DNA of 30,083 nt, taken from M50B103 sp041667565. GTDB taxonomy: Bacteria > Fidelibacterota > Fidelibacteria > Fidelibacterales > Fidelibacteraceae. The stretch spans positions 1-30,083 of the forward strand of contig CAZNFT010000024.1 of NCBI GenBank assembly GCA_964572745.1. The letters run 5' to 3'. The position numbers and the translations under genes were made by a program. This document shows, one piece after another, positions 9,420 to 18,292 of this stretch (positions within the stretch are counted from its first letter, which is position 1; each line of letters begins with the position of its first letter). The notes under the pieces were generated by a model. The model was not told where the DNA came from, did no database searches, and saw nothing but the letters and a program-made list of their open reading frames with translations.

Positions 9420-10427
9420 ATGAAACATAAAAGAATTGCACTGGTATTGATCATTTTGCTAAGCGTGTCATCCGTATTCGCAAGTGATTACAAAAAAATC
9501 GCTCAAACAGGTTTTCAGTTTTTGAGTGTAAAATCTGACGCTAGAGCCAACGGAATGGCTGGAGCGTTAAACTCTGTAGAATGCGGCTCGTCTGCTATCT
9601 ACTTTAACCCTGCAACAATGGGTTTTATGGAAAACAAAATCGATCTAACTGCATCATATAACACATGGATCGCCGATATTCAACACAATGCTTTTTCAGG
9701 CGCTATGCAAATTGGCGATGGCCGTTATGGTACAGTTGCTTTTTCTTTAGCTAATGTAAATTATGGTGAGATCGAAGCAACTGAATTTTGGGGAAATGAT
9801 GCCGGTTATATTGAAACCGGAATAATTTCTCCTACTGCTATTCAGGTAGGCTTGGGCTATGCAACTGCTTTAAGTACAAAGTTTGCTGTAGGTGGTCAGG
9901 TAAAATGGACTGCGCAAGATCTTGGTGTTAGTAATGTATTGGTTCGGAACTTACAAGATGGAACATCTTCTATAGAAACCAGAAGATATCTCCAGACTGC
10001 TTTAGCTTTCGATTTTGGTACATATTTTATTACCGGATGGAAAAGCTTTGTATTTGGTATGAGCGTCCGAAATTTCTCAGGTGAAGTCATGTACGAAGAA
10101 GAAAGTTTTCAACTTCCTTTGACATTTACAATGGGCGTTTCAATGGATCTGATGGATCTGCTTAATGAGTCAGATCCCTCTCATTCCGTACTACTTAGTA
10201 TAGATGCAAGTCACCCAAGATCATATCCCGAATATATTGACCTTGGCTTGGAATATAAATTTCAAAATATTTTCTTTGCAAGAGTTGGTTACATGGGAAA
10301 TCGTGATGAACGCGGTTTAACCTTTGGAACCGGTGTTAGTGTAGCAGGGATAGTGTTTGACTATTCTTATACCCCATTTGGTATATTTAATAATAGTCAA
10401 AGCTTTACATTAAGGTACTCTTTCTAA
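9420..10427 (+). CDS. PorV/PorQ-family (UPF0164-like) outer-membrane barrel protein
   Basis: This is a 335-aa predicted outer-membrane beta barrel. The signal peptide ends near residue 21 (VFA/SD). The family opening follows at about residues 35-75: FLSVKSDARANGMAGA, then SAIYFNPATMGFME, and then alternating strands. The chain ends in an aromatic outer-membrane terminus, LRYSF. In Bacteroidota, PorV/LptO of this family shuttles T9SS cargo from the translocon to the attachment complex, while PorQ has a related scaffold role. Which of these it is, or whether it is a dedicated paralog, cannot be decided here. It sits in the operon between the two receptor cassettes, alongside genes whose products have T9SS-like tails, which supports a role in handling those partners. 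The SD AGAGG precedes the ATG. Confidence 0.85.
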   Translation: MKHKRIALVLIILLSVSSVFASDYKKIAQTGFQFLSVKSDARANGMAGALNSVECGSSAIYFNPATMGFMENKIDLTASYNTWIADIQHNAFSGAMQIGDGRYGTVAFSLANVNYGEIEATEFWGNDAGYIETGIISPTAIQVGLGYATALSTKFAVGGQVKWTAQDLGVSNVLVRNLQDGTSSIETRRYLQTALAFDFGTYFITGWKSFVFGMSVRNFSGEVMYEEESFQLPLTFTMGVSMDLMDLLNESDPSHSVLLSIDASHPRSYPEYIDLGLEYKFQNIFFARVGYMGNRDERGLTFGTGVSVAGIVFDYSYTPFGIFNNSQSFTLRYSF

Positions 10428-10449
10428 GCAACTAAAATTGGAAAATATA

Positions 10450-13400
10450 ATGAAAGCAAGAAAAATAATTCTATGTATTCTGCTTGCCGGTCTCTTTATG
10501 TTCGCACATGCGGCAACGACCGGTAAGATAAGTGGGCGCATTATTGATGCGAACACTAAAGAACCTTTGGCAGGAGCTAATATTCTTGTTACAGGTACCA
10601 CTCTAGGCGCGGCGGCCGATGATGAAGGGTACTTTACTATCCTGAATATTCCTCCCGGTGAATATACTGTTACCGCTATTTATGTTGGTTATGCCAGAAC
10701 AGTTCAAAATAATATTCAAGTCAAAATTGACTTAAATACAAAGGTTGACTTTGCCATGTCTGTCGAAGCCTTTAAAGGTGAAGAAGTGGTGGTGGTTGCA
10801 AAACGCCCCATGGTAAGAACAGATATTTCAAGTAGTCAGACCAATATCTCTAAAGATGAAATTGAAGAAATGCCGATCAGTAGTATTTCGCAAGCAGTTG
10901 GTTTACAAGCCGGAGTAGATGGCCTAAGTATTCGTGGTGGCGCCAGTGACGAGGTACTTTATCTCGTTGATGGTATGGCTACGAACGATTCTCGTTCGAA
11001 TACACCTTATACTTCAATGCCCTTATCAGCTGTTCAGGAAGTTCAGGTTCAGGTCGGTGGATTTAGTGCTGAGTACGATAATGCCCGTTCCGGTGTTGTG
11101 TCTGTTGTTACTAAAAAAGGTGACCGCGACAAATACTCAGGTACAGTTGATGTTAAATATACACCGCTTCAGGCAAAACAATTTGGAAAACCTTTAGGTT
11201 CTCCGGATGGTTTCTGGCACAGGGCTTATTTAGATGAAGAAGTTTGCTGGACAGGAACTGATAATGGTGCCTGGGATATTTATCAAAAAGCACAATATCG
11301 TGGTTTCGAAGGTGGTTATAATGGTTTATCAAGAGAATTAATGCTTGATGCTAACCCTAATAACGATATGACCCCCGCACAATTAAAAGCCATATACGAG
11401 TATGAACATCGTCGTCAACTTTCTCATAGTGCTCCCGATTATATTGTTGATCTTGGATTTGGCGGACCTCTTTTTAAAGCAGGCAATACGCGGTTCTTTT
11501 TATCCTATCGTGGGAATCAAAATGCCTATATTATGCCTTTATCCAGAGATAATATGAATGATGATGCTATTCGTGCAAATCTTACAGCAGATCTTTCCAC
11601 TAAAACAACACTTACCCTTTCAGGTAATTATGGCTTAACTCAGGCTGTTAGTAGCACGGGTAACAACAGTCCTTCAAGTGGAGGTTATTATTCTTCAGTT
11701 TGGAGTGTTGCAGATCTTGCATCTAACTCATATGCCTTTGCTCTTGATGGTTATAATAACCCTATTGATATCGAGCGCTATGGTTTTGGTGCCGAATTAA
11801 ACCATCAGTTTAACGAAAAATCTTTTGGTAAACTGATCATTAATCATGCTAAAACAAGCTATGATATTTCTCCTTTGGACTCATTGGATCTTTCTGATAC
11901 ACTGCGCTTATTCAAGGACATTTATGGCGCCTATGACCATTGGACAATTAATAATTTCCCAAATGGATATCATCCAACCTACAGTCCAAGCCTGATTGAT
12001 GGTGCCAGAACAGACTGGGCCGGCTTTGCCAGAGATAGAAGTTACAATACTGTAACGACCATCAAGGGTGATTATCAGAACCAGATCAACAGAAATAACC
12101 AGATCAAGACAGGTTTTAACTTTCAACATACTCATAACGTTGTAGATTCTTGGTTGGTTGCTCCCATGAGTACATGGGAAAAGTATAATAACTGGGATCA
12201 AACACCTATTCGCTTGGGTGCATATATATTAGATAAACTTGAATTCGAAGGCTTGGTAGTCAATGCAGGTTTACGTTATGATATGTATGATCTAAATGGC
12301 GACTGGTATAATCTTAGTCCATACGATACACTTTTAAACGCTGTTTATGGTTTTGGTTTGGATACTTTGGCTGATTACAGAAATACTAAAGCTATCCATA
12401 GTTTTAACCCTCGTATCGGTATTTCACATCCTATTTCGGTGAACTCTAAGCTGTATTTTAACTATGGCCATTTTTCAAGTCAGCCTACAGCAAGATACCT
12501 ATACTTAGTTGACCGTTATGGTGATGGTGGGAATATCAGATATCTCGGTAATCCTGAATTGCCATTTTCAAAAACAATTATGTATGAGTTAGGTTATGAA
12601 CACTCATTGTTCGATCAGTATTTGCTCAAGGTAGCTGCATTCTATAACGATACCAAGAATCAAGAAGCCTGGACAAAATATGTCAGTTTGGGTAGTGGTA
12701 AAGGGCAGACCAGTTATTTCTTGTCTGAATCCCGTACATACAGAGATGTCAGTGGTGTTGAATTTACCTTGAAGAAAACAGGTCAGTGGGTCAGTGGTTT
12801 CTTTAACTATACTTATCAGATCTATAGATCGGGTACCTTTGGTATGCCATATAATAAAGAAGAGTATATAACAAACCCGGCACTTAAAGAAAATGATCTG
12901 AAAGATAACCCTGTTGAATATTATCCTTATCCTTCACCTTATGCTCGTGCTAACCTTATCTTAAGAACACCCAAGAATTTCTCATTCATGGGACTTAGCC
13001 CGACTATCACAGGCGATTGGAGAGCAAGTCTTTTGGCTAAATGGAGTGCTGGTGGCCTTTCAAGCAGATATGCTTACTCAAGAGTAACTTTACCTGCTGA
13101 TGTTAATATCTATTATCCCTTTGAATGGAAAGACTCTTGGTCATTTGATCTTCGCGTTTCTAAAAATCTATCTGTTAATAAGATGAACTTTAAGTTCTAT
13201 CTGGATATTGATAATGTCTTTAATTTAAAAAGCTTATCAACAACAGGTTCAACCGGCTCTATTGATTGGCAAGATGGATACATCAACTCTCTTCACCTTT
13301 TCTGGGAAGAGAATGAAGTTTTCAGAGGAAATGATAAGATCGGTGATGTAAACAAATATGGCGAATTTGTTCCCATTGAATCATATCGAGATCTATCTGC

Positions 13401-13623
13401 TGTAGATGCTCCTTTAAAATCCGTTTTATATCACAATCAAGCTGATGGCCTAGAAAAAGGTGAGTCCTTTTATAGATGGGATGGCTCCGATTTTGTACTT
13501 CAAGAAGAAGCTACAGTTCAGGAACTATATAAAAAGAAAGCATACATTGATATGCCTAATTTGACATCAATGACTTTCCTCTATCCAAGGACCTTTACTA
13601 TTGGACTAACTGTTAGCTTTTAG
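10450..13623 (+). CDS. TonB-dependent receptor with carboxypeptidase-regulatory-like domain (copy 2)
   Basis: This 1057-aa paralog of the receptor at 2264-5488 has the same domain order. A signal peptide (MKARKIIL...; cleavage near AHA) is followed by the regulatory-like beta-sandwich (GYFTILNIPPGEYTVTA), EEVVVVAKRP as a TonB-box candidate, then plug and barrel. This copy keeps the canonical plug signature (LSIRGGASDEVLYLVDG, then GGFSAEYDNARSGVVSVVTK) and an aromatic terminus (LTVSF), so it looks like the more conventional transporter of the pair. I chose the ATG at 10450 over an in-frame TTG at 10438 because TTGGAAAA supplies GGA 7 bases upstream and the signal peptide then begins normally. 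It follows the PorV-like gene by 22 bp. Substrate unknown. Confidence 0.92.
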   Translation: MKARKIILCILLAGLFMFAHAATTGKISGRIIDANTKEPLAGANILVTGTTLGAAADDEGYFTILNIPPGEYTVTAIYVGYARTVQNNIQVKIDLNTKVDFAMSVEAFKGEEVVVVAKRPMVRTDISSSQTNISKDEIEEMPISSISQAVGLQAGVDGLSIRGGASDEVLYLVDGMATNDSRSNTPYTSMPLSAVQEVQVQVGGFSAEYDNARSGVVSVVTKKGDRDKYSGTVDVKYTPLQAKQFGKPLGSPDGFWHRAYLDEEVCWTGTDNGAWDIYQKAQYRGFEGGYNGLSRELMLDANPNNDMTPAQLKAIYEYEHRRQLSHSAPDYIVDLGFGGPLFKAGNTRFFLSYRGNQNAYIMPLSRDNMNDDAIRANLTADLSTKTTLTLSGNYGLTQAVSSTGNNSPSSGGYYSSVWSVADLASNSYAFALDGYNNPIDIERYGFGAELNHQFNEKSFGKLIINHAKTSYDISPLDSLDLSDTLRLFKDIYGAYDHWTINNFPNGYHPTYSPSLIDGARTDWAGFARDRSYNTVTTIKGDYQNQINRNNQIKTGFNFQHTHNVVDSWLVAPMSTWEKYNNWDQTPIRLGAYILDKLEFEGLVVNAGLRYDMYDLNGDWYNLSPYDTLLNAVYGFGLDTLADYRNTKAIHSFNPRIGISHPISVNSKLYFNYGHFSSQPTARYLYLVDRYGDGGNIRYLGNPELPFSKTIMYELGYEHSLFDQYLLKVAAFYNDTKNQEAWTKYVSLGSGKGQTSYFLSESRTYRDVSGVEFTLKKTGQWVSGFFNYTYQIYRSGTFGMPYNKEEYITNPALKENDLKDNPVEYYPYPSPYARANLILRTPKNFSFMGLSPTITGDWRASLLAKWSAGGLSSRYAYSRVTLPADVNIYYPFEWKDSWSFDLRVSKNLSVNKMNFKFYLDIDNVFNLKSLSTTGSTGSIDWQDGYINSLHLFWEENEVFRGNDKIGDVNKYGEFVPIESYRDLSAVDAPLKSVLYHNQADGLEKGESFYRWDGSDFVLQEEATVQELYKKKAYIDMPNLTSMTFLYPRTFTIGLTVSF

Positions 13624-13647
13624 ATCTATACCTTAAGGATAAAATAA

Positions 13648-15867
13648 ATGAAGAAAAAACAAATAATATTCATCGTGATGATATTGATAGCAAGCATCGC
13701 TTTCACTGCCATCCCCAATAGCAACAGGACCTGGATCAGAGTCGGGTCTTTGCAATCATGCTTTGATGCATGGGGAGCGGAGAGAGGATGGGATGCCAAT
13801 AGAAGTATTTATGAGGGGTTGATATGGCCTGCATGGTATAATAGAACAGACAACTTTGTCATTGACCGTCAAGTTATGGCGTGTAAAGATTTTACCGATG
13901 CCTCAGGCAGTGTGCAGTCTTATAAATCTGCCAAATTTTATACGTCTGCCGGTAACGATCAATTAGTCCCTCAAGTGCTTACTCAAACAGCACGATATCC
14001 CCATTGTGATATCATTGTAGATGGTACCGCCCAATATATTGATGATTATATCAATGGCAATTACCACGATCCTGATGAAATACCTGCTGATCGCCTTGTG
14101 ATAAACACAGTTAGAACCAATATGGGTATTGAGATGACCAGAAAGATCTACGCATTTAGCCGTGGAGATCATGACAATTATTTTATTTATGAATACATAT
14201 TTACCAACACAGGAAATATTGATGATGATGATGATATTGAACTGAATTCAACCATCAATGATTATTATTTTGGTCTAATGACCAGATATTGTACTTCCCG
14301 TGAGGCATATTATGTAACGAATTTGCGTCAGGCATCTTGGGGAGCCCACCAGTGGGTTCACCACACTCCTATGAAAGATAATCCTGAGCTACCATATTAT
14401 TATAGTTGGTTGGGACAAGCCCAAACAGCGGATATCACTGTTACTTATGATAATATTGGTGCACCTTTCTTGCCAGCAGAAGGTGGTATTGATGAAGCGC
14501 GTCTCCGTTGTCCACAATTTGCAGGAATGGCTGTACTTCATGCCGATGCATCAGCATCAGATGAAACTCACGATAAGTCAAAGATAAGAATGGGATGGAT
14601 GCCCGGTGATGATACACCTACTGCAGGTGCAGATCAACAAGCCTGGAATTTTTTAAATAATAACTATAATGATCTGGTGACTGTTGATGTTCCACAAGAT
14701 GATTATGCAAATCATCAGATAGCAGATAGAAAATCACCTTACAGTGTTATTAAAGATAAAGGTGATGCAGGAACAAACTCATATATGTCTTTTGGACCCT
14801 ACGAAATACCTTTTGGTGAATCTGTTAAGGTCGTTTTATGTCAGGCTGTTTCAGGTCTTGGTCGTAAAAAAGCTATAGAAGTCGGCAAAAAATGGTATCA
14901 GGCTTATAACGGTGTAAGCGTTACATTGGACTTGCCGGATGGCAGTAATGCAACAGATACACCTATTGCCGGTTCATCTTTAATAGCAGAAGCTAAAGAT
15001 GTATATAAAAATACATGGCATTATACCGGTAAAGATTCTATTGTAAAAACTTTCCAGAAGGCAAAGGAAAACTACGATAGTAATTTTACTCTTGAAATGC
15101 CGCCACCGCCTCCTACATCTTTTACAGTAAATCCCGCACCTAATGTAATTTCGCTTGATTGGGCAAATAACCCGGAACAAGATCCCGATTTTGAGGGATA
15201 TCGTATCTACCGGGCAATGCTTGCACCCGATTCGTTTTACACAAAGATCTTTGATTGTAATATTACCGATGCTAACCTTGTAAACAAATATGATGATGTT
15301 GAATTACTTCGTGGTATTAACTATTACTATTATGTTGTAGCGTATAACAAGAATGGTTTGGAAAGCGGAAGAGCCTATACTCAAACCACTATCCCCGCCA
15401 GTTTAAAGAAACCTCTTCGTGATTTCACGGATGATGATGTTTTACTTTCTGATATAGCTACAATGTATAAAAATGGCGAGATCAGTGATGAAGAAAGAAT
15501 TGATGCTGTTCTTGGCATGATAAGAATAGTACCCAATCCTTACAATATTCAAAATAGAAAGATTGTCTTTGGAACAGGAAGTGATAAGGATAAATTGATG
15601 TTCTACAATCTTCCTGAAAACTGTGATATAAGAATATTTACGGAACGTGGCGATCTTGTTGATGTGATCAATCATGTTACTCCAGAAGGTATGTCACCCG
15701 TTGCCGATGCCGCCTGGTACAGTAGTACAGATTCTAGACAGGTTGTAAAAAGCGGTGTATATATCGCTCATATTTTGGTGACTAAAGATATTAATGAAGT
15801 TGTAACCGGGTTACCTTTACTTAAAGAAGGTGAATCCATTGTCAAAAAATTCATAATCATAAGATAA
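13648..15867 (+). CDS. large secreted protein with fibronectin-III-like domain and T9SS-like tail (copy 2)
   Basis: This 739-aa exported paralog of the 5507-7864 product has a signal peptide ending near residue 20. Its N-terminal region (WIRVGSLQ, ARYPHCDIIVD, FAGMAVLHADAS, FGPYEIPFGESVKVV) matches copy 1 block by block. A Pro-rich hinge (PPPPP near 484) leads to a fibronectin-III-like domain (SLDWANN, YRIYRAM, NYYYYVVAYN). The final domain (about 626-739) opens with RIVPNPYNI, includes IRIFTERGDLV and SGVYIAH, and ends in KKFIIIR, identical to copy 1 in the last seven residues. It lies 24 bp after receptor copy 2, so receptor plus secreted partner is a duplicated unit. Surface binding or structural roles are possible; no catalytic motif was found. 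Confidence 0.75.
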   Translation: MKKKQIIFIVMILIASIAFTAIPNSNRTWIRVGSLQSCFDAWGAERGWDANRSIYEGLIWPAWYNRTDNFVIDRQVMACKDFTDASGSVQSYKSAKFYTSAGNDQLVPQVLTQTARYPHCDIIVDGTAQYIDDYINGNYHDPDEIPADRLVINTVRTNMGIEMTRKIYAFSRGDHDNYFIYEYIFTNTGNIDDDDDIELNSTINDYYFGLMTRYCTSREAYYVTNLRQASWGAHQWVHHTPMKDNPELPYYYSWLGQAQTADITVTYDNIGAPFLPAEGGIDEARLRCPQFAGMAVLHADASASDETHDKSKIRMGWMPGDDTPTAGADQQAWNFLNNNYNDLVTVDVPQDDYANHQIADRKSPYSVIKDKGDAGTNSYMSFGPYEIPFGESVKVVLCQAVSGLGRKKAIEVGKKWYQAYNGVSVTLDLPDGSNATDTPIAGSSLIAEAKDVYKNTWHYTGKDSIVKTFQKAKENYDSNFTLEMPPPPPTSFTVNPAPNVISLDWANNPEQDPDFEGYRIYRAMLAPDSFYTKIFDCNITDANLVNKYDDVELLRGINYYYYVVAYNKNGLESGRAYTQTTIPASLKKPLRDFTDDDVLLSDIATMYKNGEISDEERIDAVLGMIRIVPNPYNIQNRKIVFGTGSDKDKLMFYNLPENCDIRIFTERGDLVDVINHVTPEGMSPVADAAWYSSTDSRQVVKSGVYIAHILVTKDINEVVTGLPLLKEGESIVKKFIIIR

Positions 15868-15882
15868 TTTAAAGGTGTTAAA

Positions 15883-16602
15883 ATGAAAAAAAATCTAATT
15901 CTAGCATTCATCGCCATGTTTCTATTGCTTGGTTGTTTTGAGACCCCACCGTCTATCTACACCCCAATTGATCCAGACGTAGAGAATGCAAAAACTCCCG
16001 TCATTACGGCTATAGATAAAGACGTAATGTGGACCGGCGAAACTCTTACTATTACCGGGAAGAACTTTTCCGATTCTACAGATTGCAACATTGTATATTT
16101 TTCAGAAGTCAGCGAACCTGTTATCGGCGATACGACAATTGTCATTGATTCCTCAAATGTCAATGTTACCTATACTATTTCTAATCCTTTAAAAGAGATC
16201 AAAGTCACTACAGATGCTTATCTTACGACTGTAGAAGAGACCATTGATGGCGTAACAACTAAAGAAGAGTATATGGAAGCTGTTAGCGTAGAAGCTTACA
16301 CTGTGATGGATACAAACCAGATAACCATGGTTAAAATTGAAGCTACTCCCGTTTTTACCCAAATGGATACTTTAGATACTCTTGGTTATGTTAATATAGT
16401 ACGCACAGAAACTACTTATGGTTCAATCAGTGATTGGATGACTCACAGTCATCGCCTTGGAACTGTTATTGAAGCCAGTGCAACTGAACTAAAAGTTATG
16501 CCTCCGGAAATTGAAGTGGTGAATGCATTAATAACTGTACATGTACAAAATGCAATTGCTCCTGCAAAATGGGGTTACATAGACTTGATGGTGAAACCAT
16601 AA
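15883..16602 (+). CDS. lipoprotein with IPT/TIG-like domain (cassette 2)
   Basis: This 239-aa protein has a lipoprotein signal peptide with lipobox LLGC (Cys18). Residues about 35-75 (PVITAIDKDVMWTGETLTITGKNF) fit the first strands of an IPT/TIG immunoglobulin-like domain, a fold common in surface lipoproteins of this superphylum. The remainder is Thr/Val/Glu-rich with no recognised motif. It is the last gene of the envelope operon, 15 bp after the secreted partner, and is followed by a hairpin terminator. It occupies the same slot as the 499-aa lipoprotein of cassette 1 but is half its size and not clearly related. Confidence 0.72.
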   Translation: MKKNLILAFIAMFLLLGCFETPPSIYTPIDPDVENAKTPVITAIDKDVMWTGETLTITGKNFSDSTDCNIVYFSEVSEPVIGDTTIVIDSSNVNVTYTISNPLKEIKVTTDAYLTTVEETIDGVTTKEEYMEAVSVEAYTVMDTNQITMVKIEATPVFTQMDTLDTLGYVNIVRTETTYGSISDWMTHSHRLGTVIEASATELKVMPPEIEVVNALITVHVQNAIAPAKWGYIDLMVKP

Positions 16603-16615
16603 TAAACCCATATCA

Positions 16616-16650
16616 GGGTCTGTCTTTTAAGGCAGACCCCGGTATGTTTG
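16616..16650 (+). terminator. intrinsic terminator ending the envelope operon
   Basis: A 9-bp stem pairs 16616-16624 (GGGTCTGTC) with 16631-16639 (GGCAGACCC) with one G-U pair and a TTTTAA loop. A T-rich but interrupted tract follows. It starts 14 bases after the lipoprotein stop. Confidence 0.75.
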
Positions 16651-16681
16651 ATATTTTGTTTGCTTAATGAATAAATAAAAC

Positions 16682-16710
16682 TTGCATATATGAGAAGAAA
16701 TAATTAACAT
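16682..16710 (+). promoter_or_regulatory. possible promoter of the secreted propeller-like gene
   Basis: TTGCAT (16682-16687) and TAACAT (16705-16710) are 17 bp apart, each matching consensus at 4 of 6 positions. A better -10-like TACAAT lies at 16718-16723 but lacks a partner -35. A promoter is needed here because the gene sits between two terminators. Confidence 0.35.
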
Positions 16711-16762
16711 TAAGTGTTACAATTACTGGAAAATTTGATTATAAACTTAAAAAGGAGACAAA

Positions 16763-18151
16763 ATGAAAAAAGTGTTAATCATTGCTCTGTTCACAGTTTT
16801 AGCTGTAATGGCCTTTGGTGTTGAATACACATGGGGCGAAGCAGTTATCTGTGGTAGTAATACAGGAACAGACGATACAACTTTCGTTAATGCCCCTGGC
16901 TTTGGATTGCCTTATGGTGTTGAAGTAGCCGGTAATGGTCGAGCATGGACTGCGTCTATGTACTCTCATAACCGCTACAGAAGAGCTATCTTGGTATATG
17001 ATCCTGTATTTGGACTGCTTGATACTATTGGACCTGAAATTGTTGGTGCCGATGGCGTTGCCGATACACTGGGTACATCTCGTTTCTTCGCTGTAACAGC
17101 CGATGGTAATATTGCTTATGGTGACTGGACAAACGATAAGATCCGCGTTTTTGACCAGGATACCTATGAATGTATTGCTGAGAGTCCTGGTACAGAGATT
17201 AATGTTGGTGGTGGTATGGCTGCTTTCGCTTATGATGGCGAACAGTACTATTGCTCACAAGCGATTCAAGGTTCTACCGTAATTATTTATGACGCTGACT
17301 TTAATGCAGTTGATACATTAAAAGGTGGCGGCGGTGGTCGTAATATGGCTTGTAAACCCGATGGCTCAAAAATTTGGGGTCCTTCATTAGGTGGAAAATG
17401 GTTTGCCGAATGGAGTGGAAATCCGGATGATGGTTATGTAGTTGATACATTAACATTTGAAGATCTTGGTTTAGAAATTGGAAATGTTATGTATCTTTCT
17501 AAAGGCCCGAACGATTATTTATGGCTATTCAGCCGTGATACTAAACCCAATGGTCTCGTTGTTTTAGATCCTGAAGCTGATTATGAAGTTAAAATGTCAA
17601 CAGTTGTTGATAGTGCTTATGCATCAATCGATGACATTGAAATGGGTATGGCTTATGCTGATCAGTGGGAATACTGGGCAGCAATTGGTAATATCGATTC
17701 TTCCGAAGTATTTACAACTCTCGGTTATCATCAGCCTTATTGTTTAAGAGCACCTACTCAGGTAGCCTATGATTTTGACGGAACTACTGAAACTTTATAC
17801 TTGGCTGACTTCTATGGTCATACATTAAAAATGTGGACACGTGAAGGCAAAACAGCTACTTGGGAATATGCCGGCTTTGCAGGACCTAAAGGTTTTACAT
17901 TAGATCTTGCTTATCCTAACCCATTTAACCCAACTGCAGCTATTCCTTATACGATCTCAAGCAACGGTGTTGTAGACATCAATGTATTTGATCTATCAGG
18001 TAAAAAAGTTGAATCTCTTGTAAATGAATTCCAGTCAGCTGGATCATACGAAGTTGTTTTTGACGGTAGCAGCCTGGCTTCAGGTAACTATCTTGTAAAA
18101 ATGAATTTCGGTGACGAAACTATCACAAGAAAAGTTTCACTTCTTAAATAA
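16763..18151 (+). CDS. secreted propeller-like protein with canonical T9SS type A sorting domain
   Basis: This is a 462-aa exported protein. A signal peptide (ending near residue 19) is followed by a body (about 20-375) of repeated Asp/Gly-rich stretches. These have the look of a beta-propeller or NHL/YVTN-type repeat array, but the blades were not counted. Residues about 379-462 form a textbook T9SS C-terminal domain: DLAYPNPFNPTAAIPYTIS, then INVFDLSGKKVESLV, then ASGNYLVKM and terminal KVSLLK. In Bacteroidota this domain directs passage through the T9SS and surface attachment. The gene has its own SD (AAGGAG) and lies between two terminators, so it is probably a single-gene unit. Function of the body is unknown. 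Confidence 0.8.
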   Translation: MKKVLIIALFTVLAVMAFGVEYTWGEAVICGSNTGTDDTTFVNAPGFGLPYGVEVAGNGRAWTASMYSHNRYRRAILVYDPVFGLLDTIGPEIVGADGVADTLGTSRFFAVTADGNIAYGDWTNDKIRVFDQDTYECIAESPGTEINVGGGMAAFAYDGEQYYCSQAIQGSTVIIYDADFNAVDTLKGGGGGRNMACKPDGSKIWGPSLGGKWFAEWSGNPDDGYVVDTLTFEDLGLEIGNVMYLSKGPNDYLWLFSRDTKPNGLVVLDPEADYEVKMSTVVDSAYASIDDIEMGMAYADQWEYWAAIGNIDSSEVFTTLGYHQPYCLRAPTQVAYDFDGTTETLYLADFYGHTLKMWTREGKTATWEYAGFAGPKGFTLDLAYPNPFNPTAAIPYTISSNGVVDINVFDLSGKKVESLVNEFQSAGSYEVVFDGSSLASGNYLVKMNFGDETITRKVSLLK

Positions 18152-18171
18152 TCATTTTAAGATATGATATG

Positions 18172-18204
18172 AAAAAAGCGCGTTACCCAACGCGCTTTTT
18201 TTTT
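18172..18204 (+). terminator. strong intrinsic terminator
   Basis: The stem AGCGCGTT (18177-18184) pairs perfectly with AACGCGCT (18189-18196) around an ACCC loop. It is preceded by an A run and followed by a T9 tract, so it could also act on the opposite strand. It ends the secreted propeller-like gene. Confidence 0.95.
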
Positions 18205-18292
18205 AGTGAATGGTTTAAAAAAGTCTTAAAAATATCAGTTTTTTACTTCGAAATGTATTATCTTAAAGCTGAATAAAAAAAAGGAGATTCTG

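Noticed and set aside
14221..14235. GAT trinucleotide repeat (five units)
   Set aside because: It encodes an Asp run inside the second secreted paralog in frame; too short to suggest phase variation.
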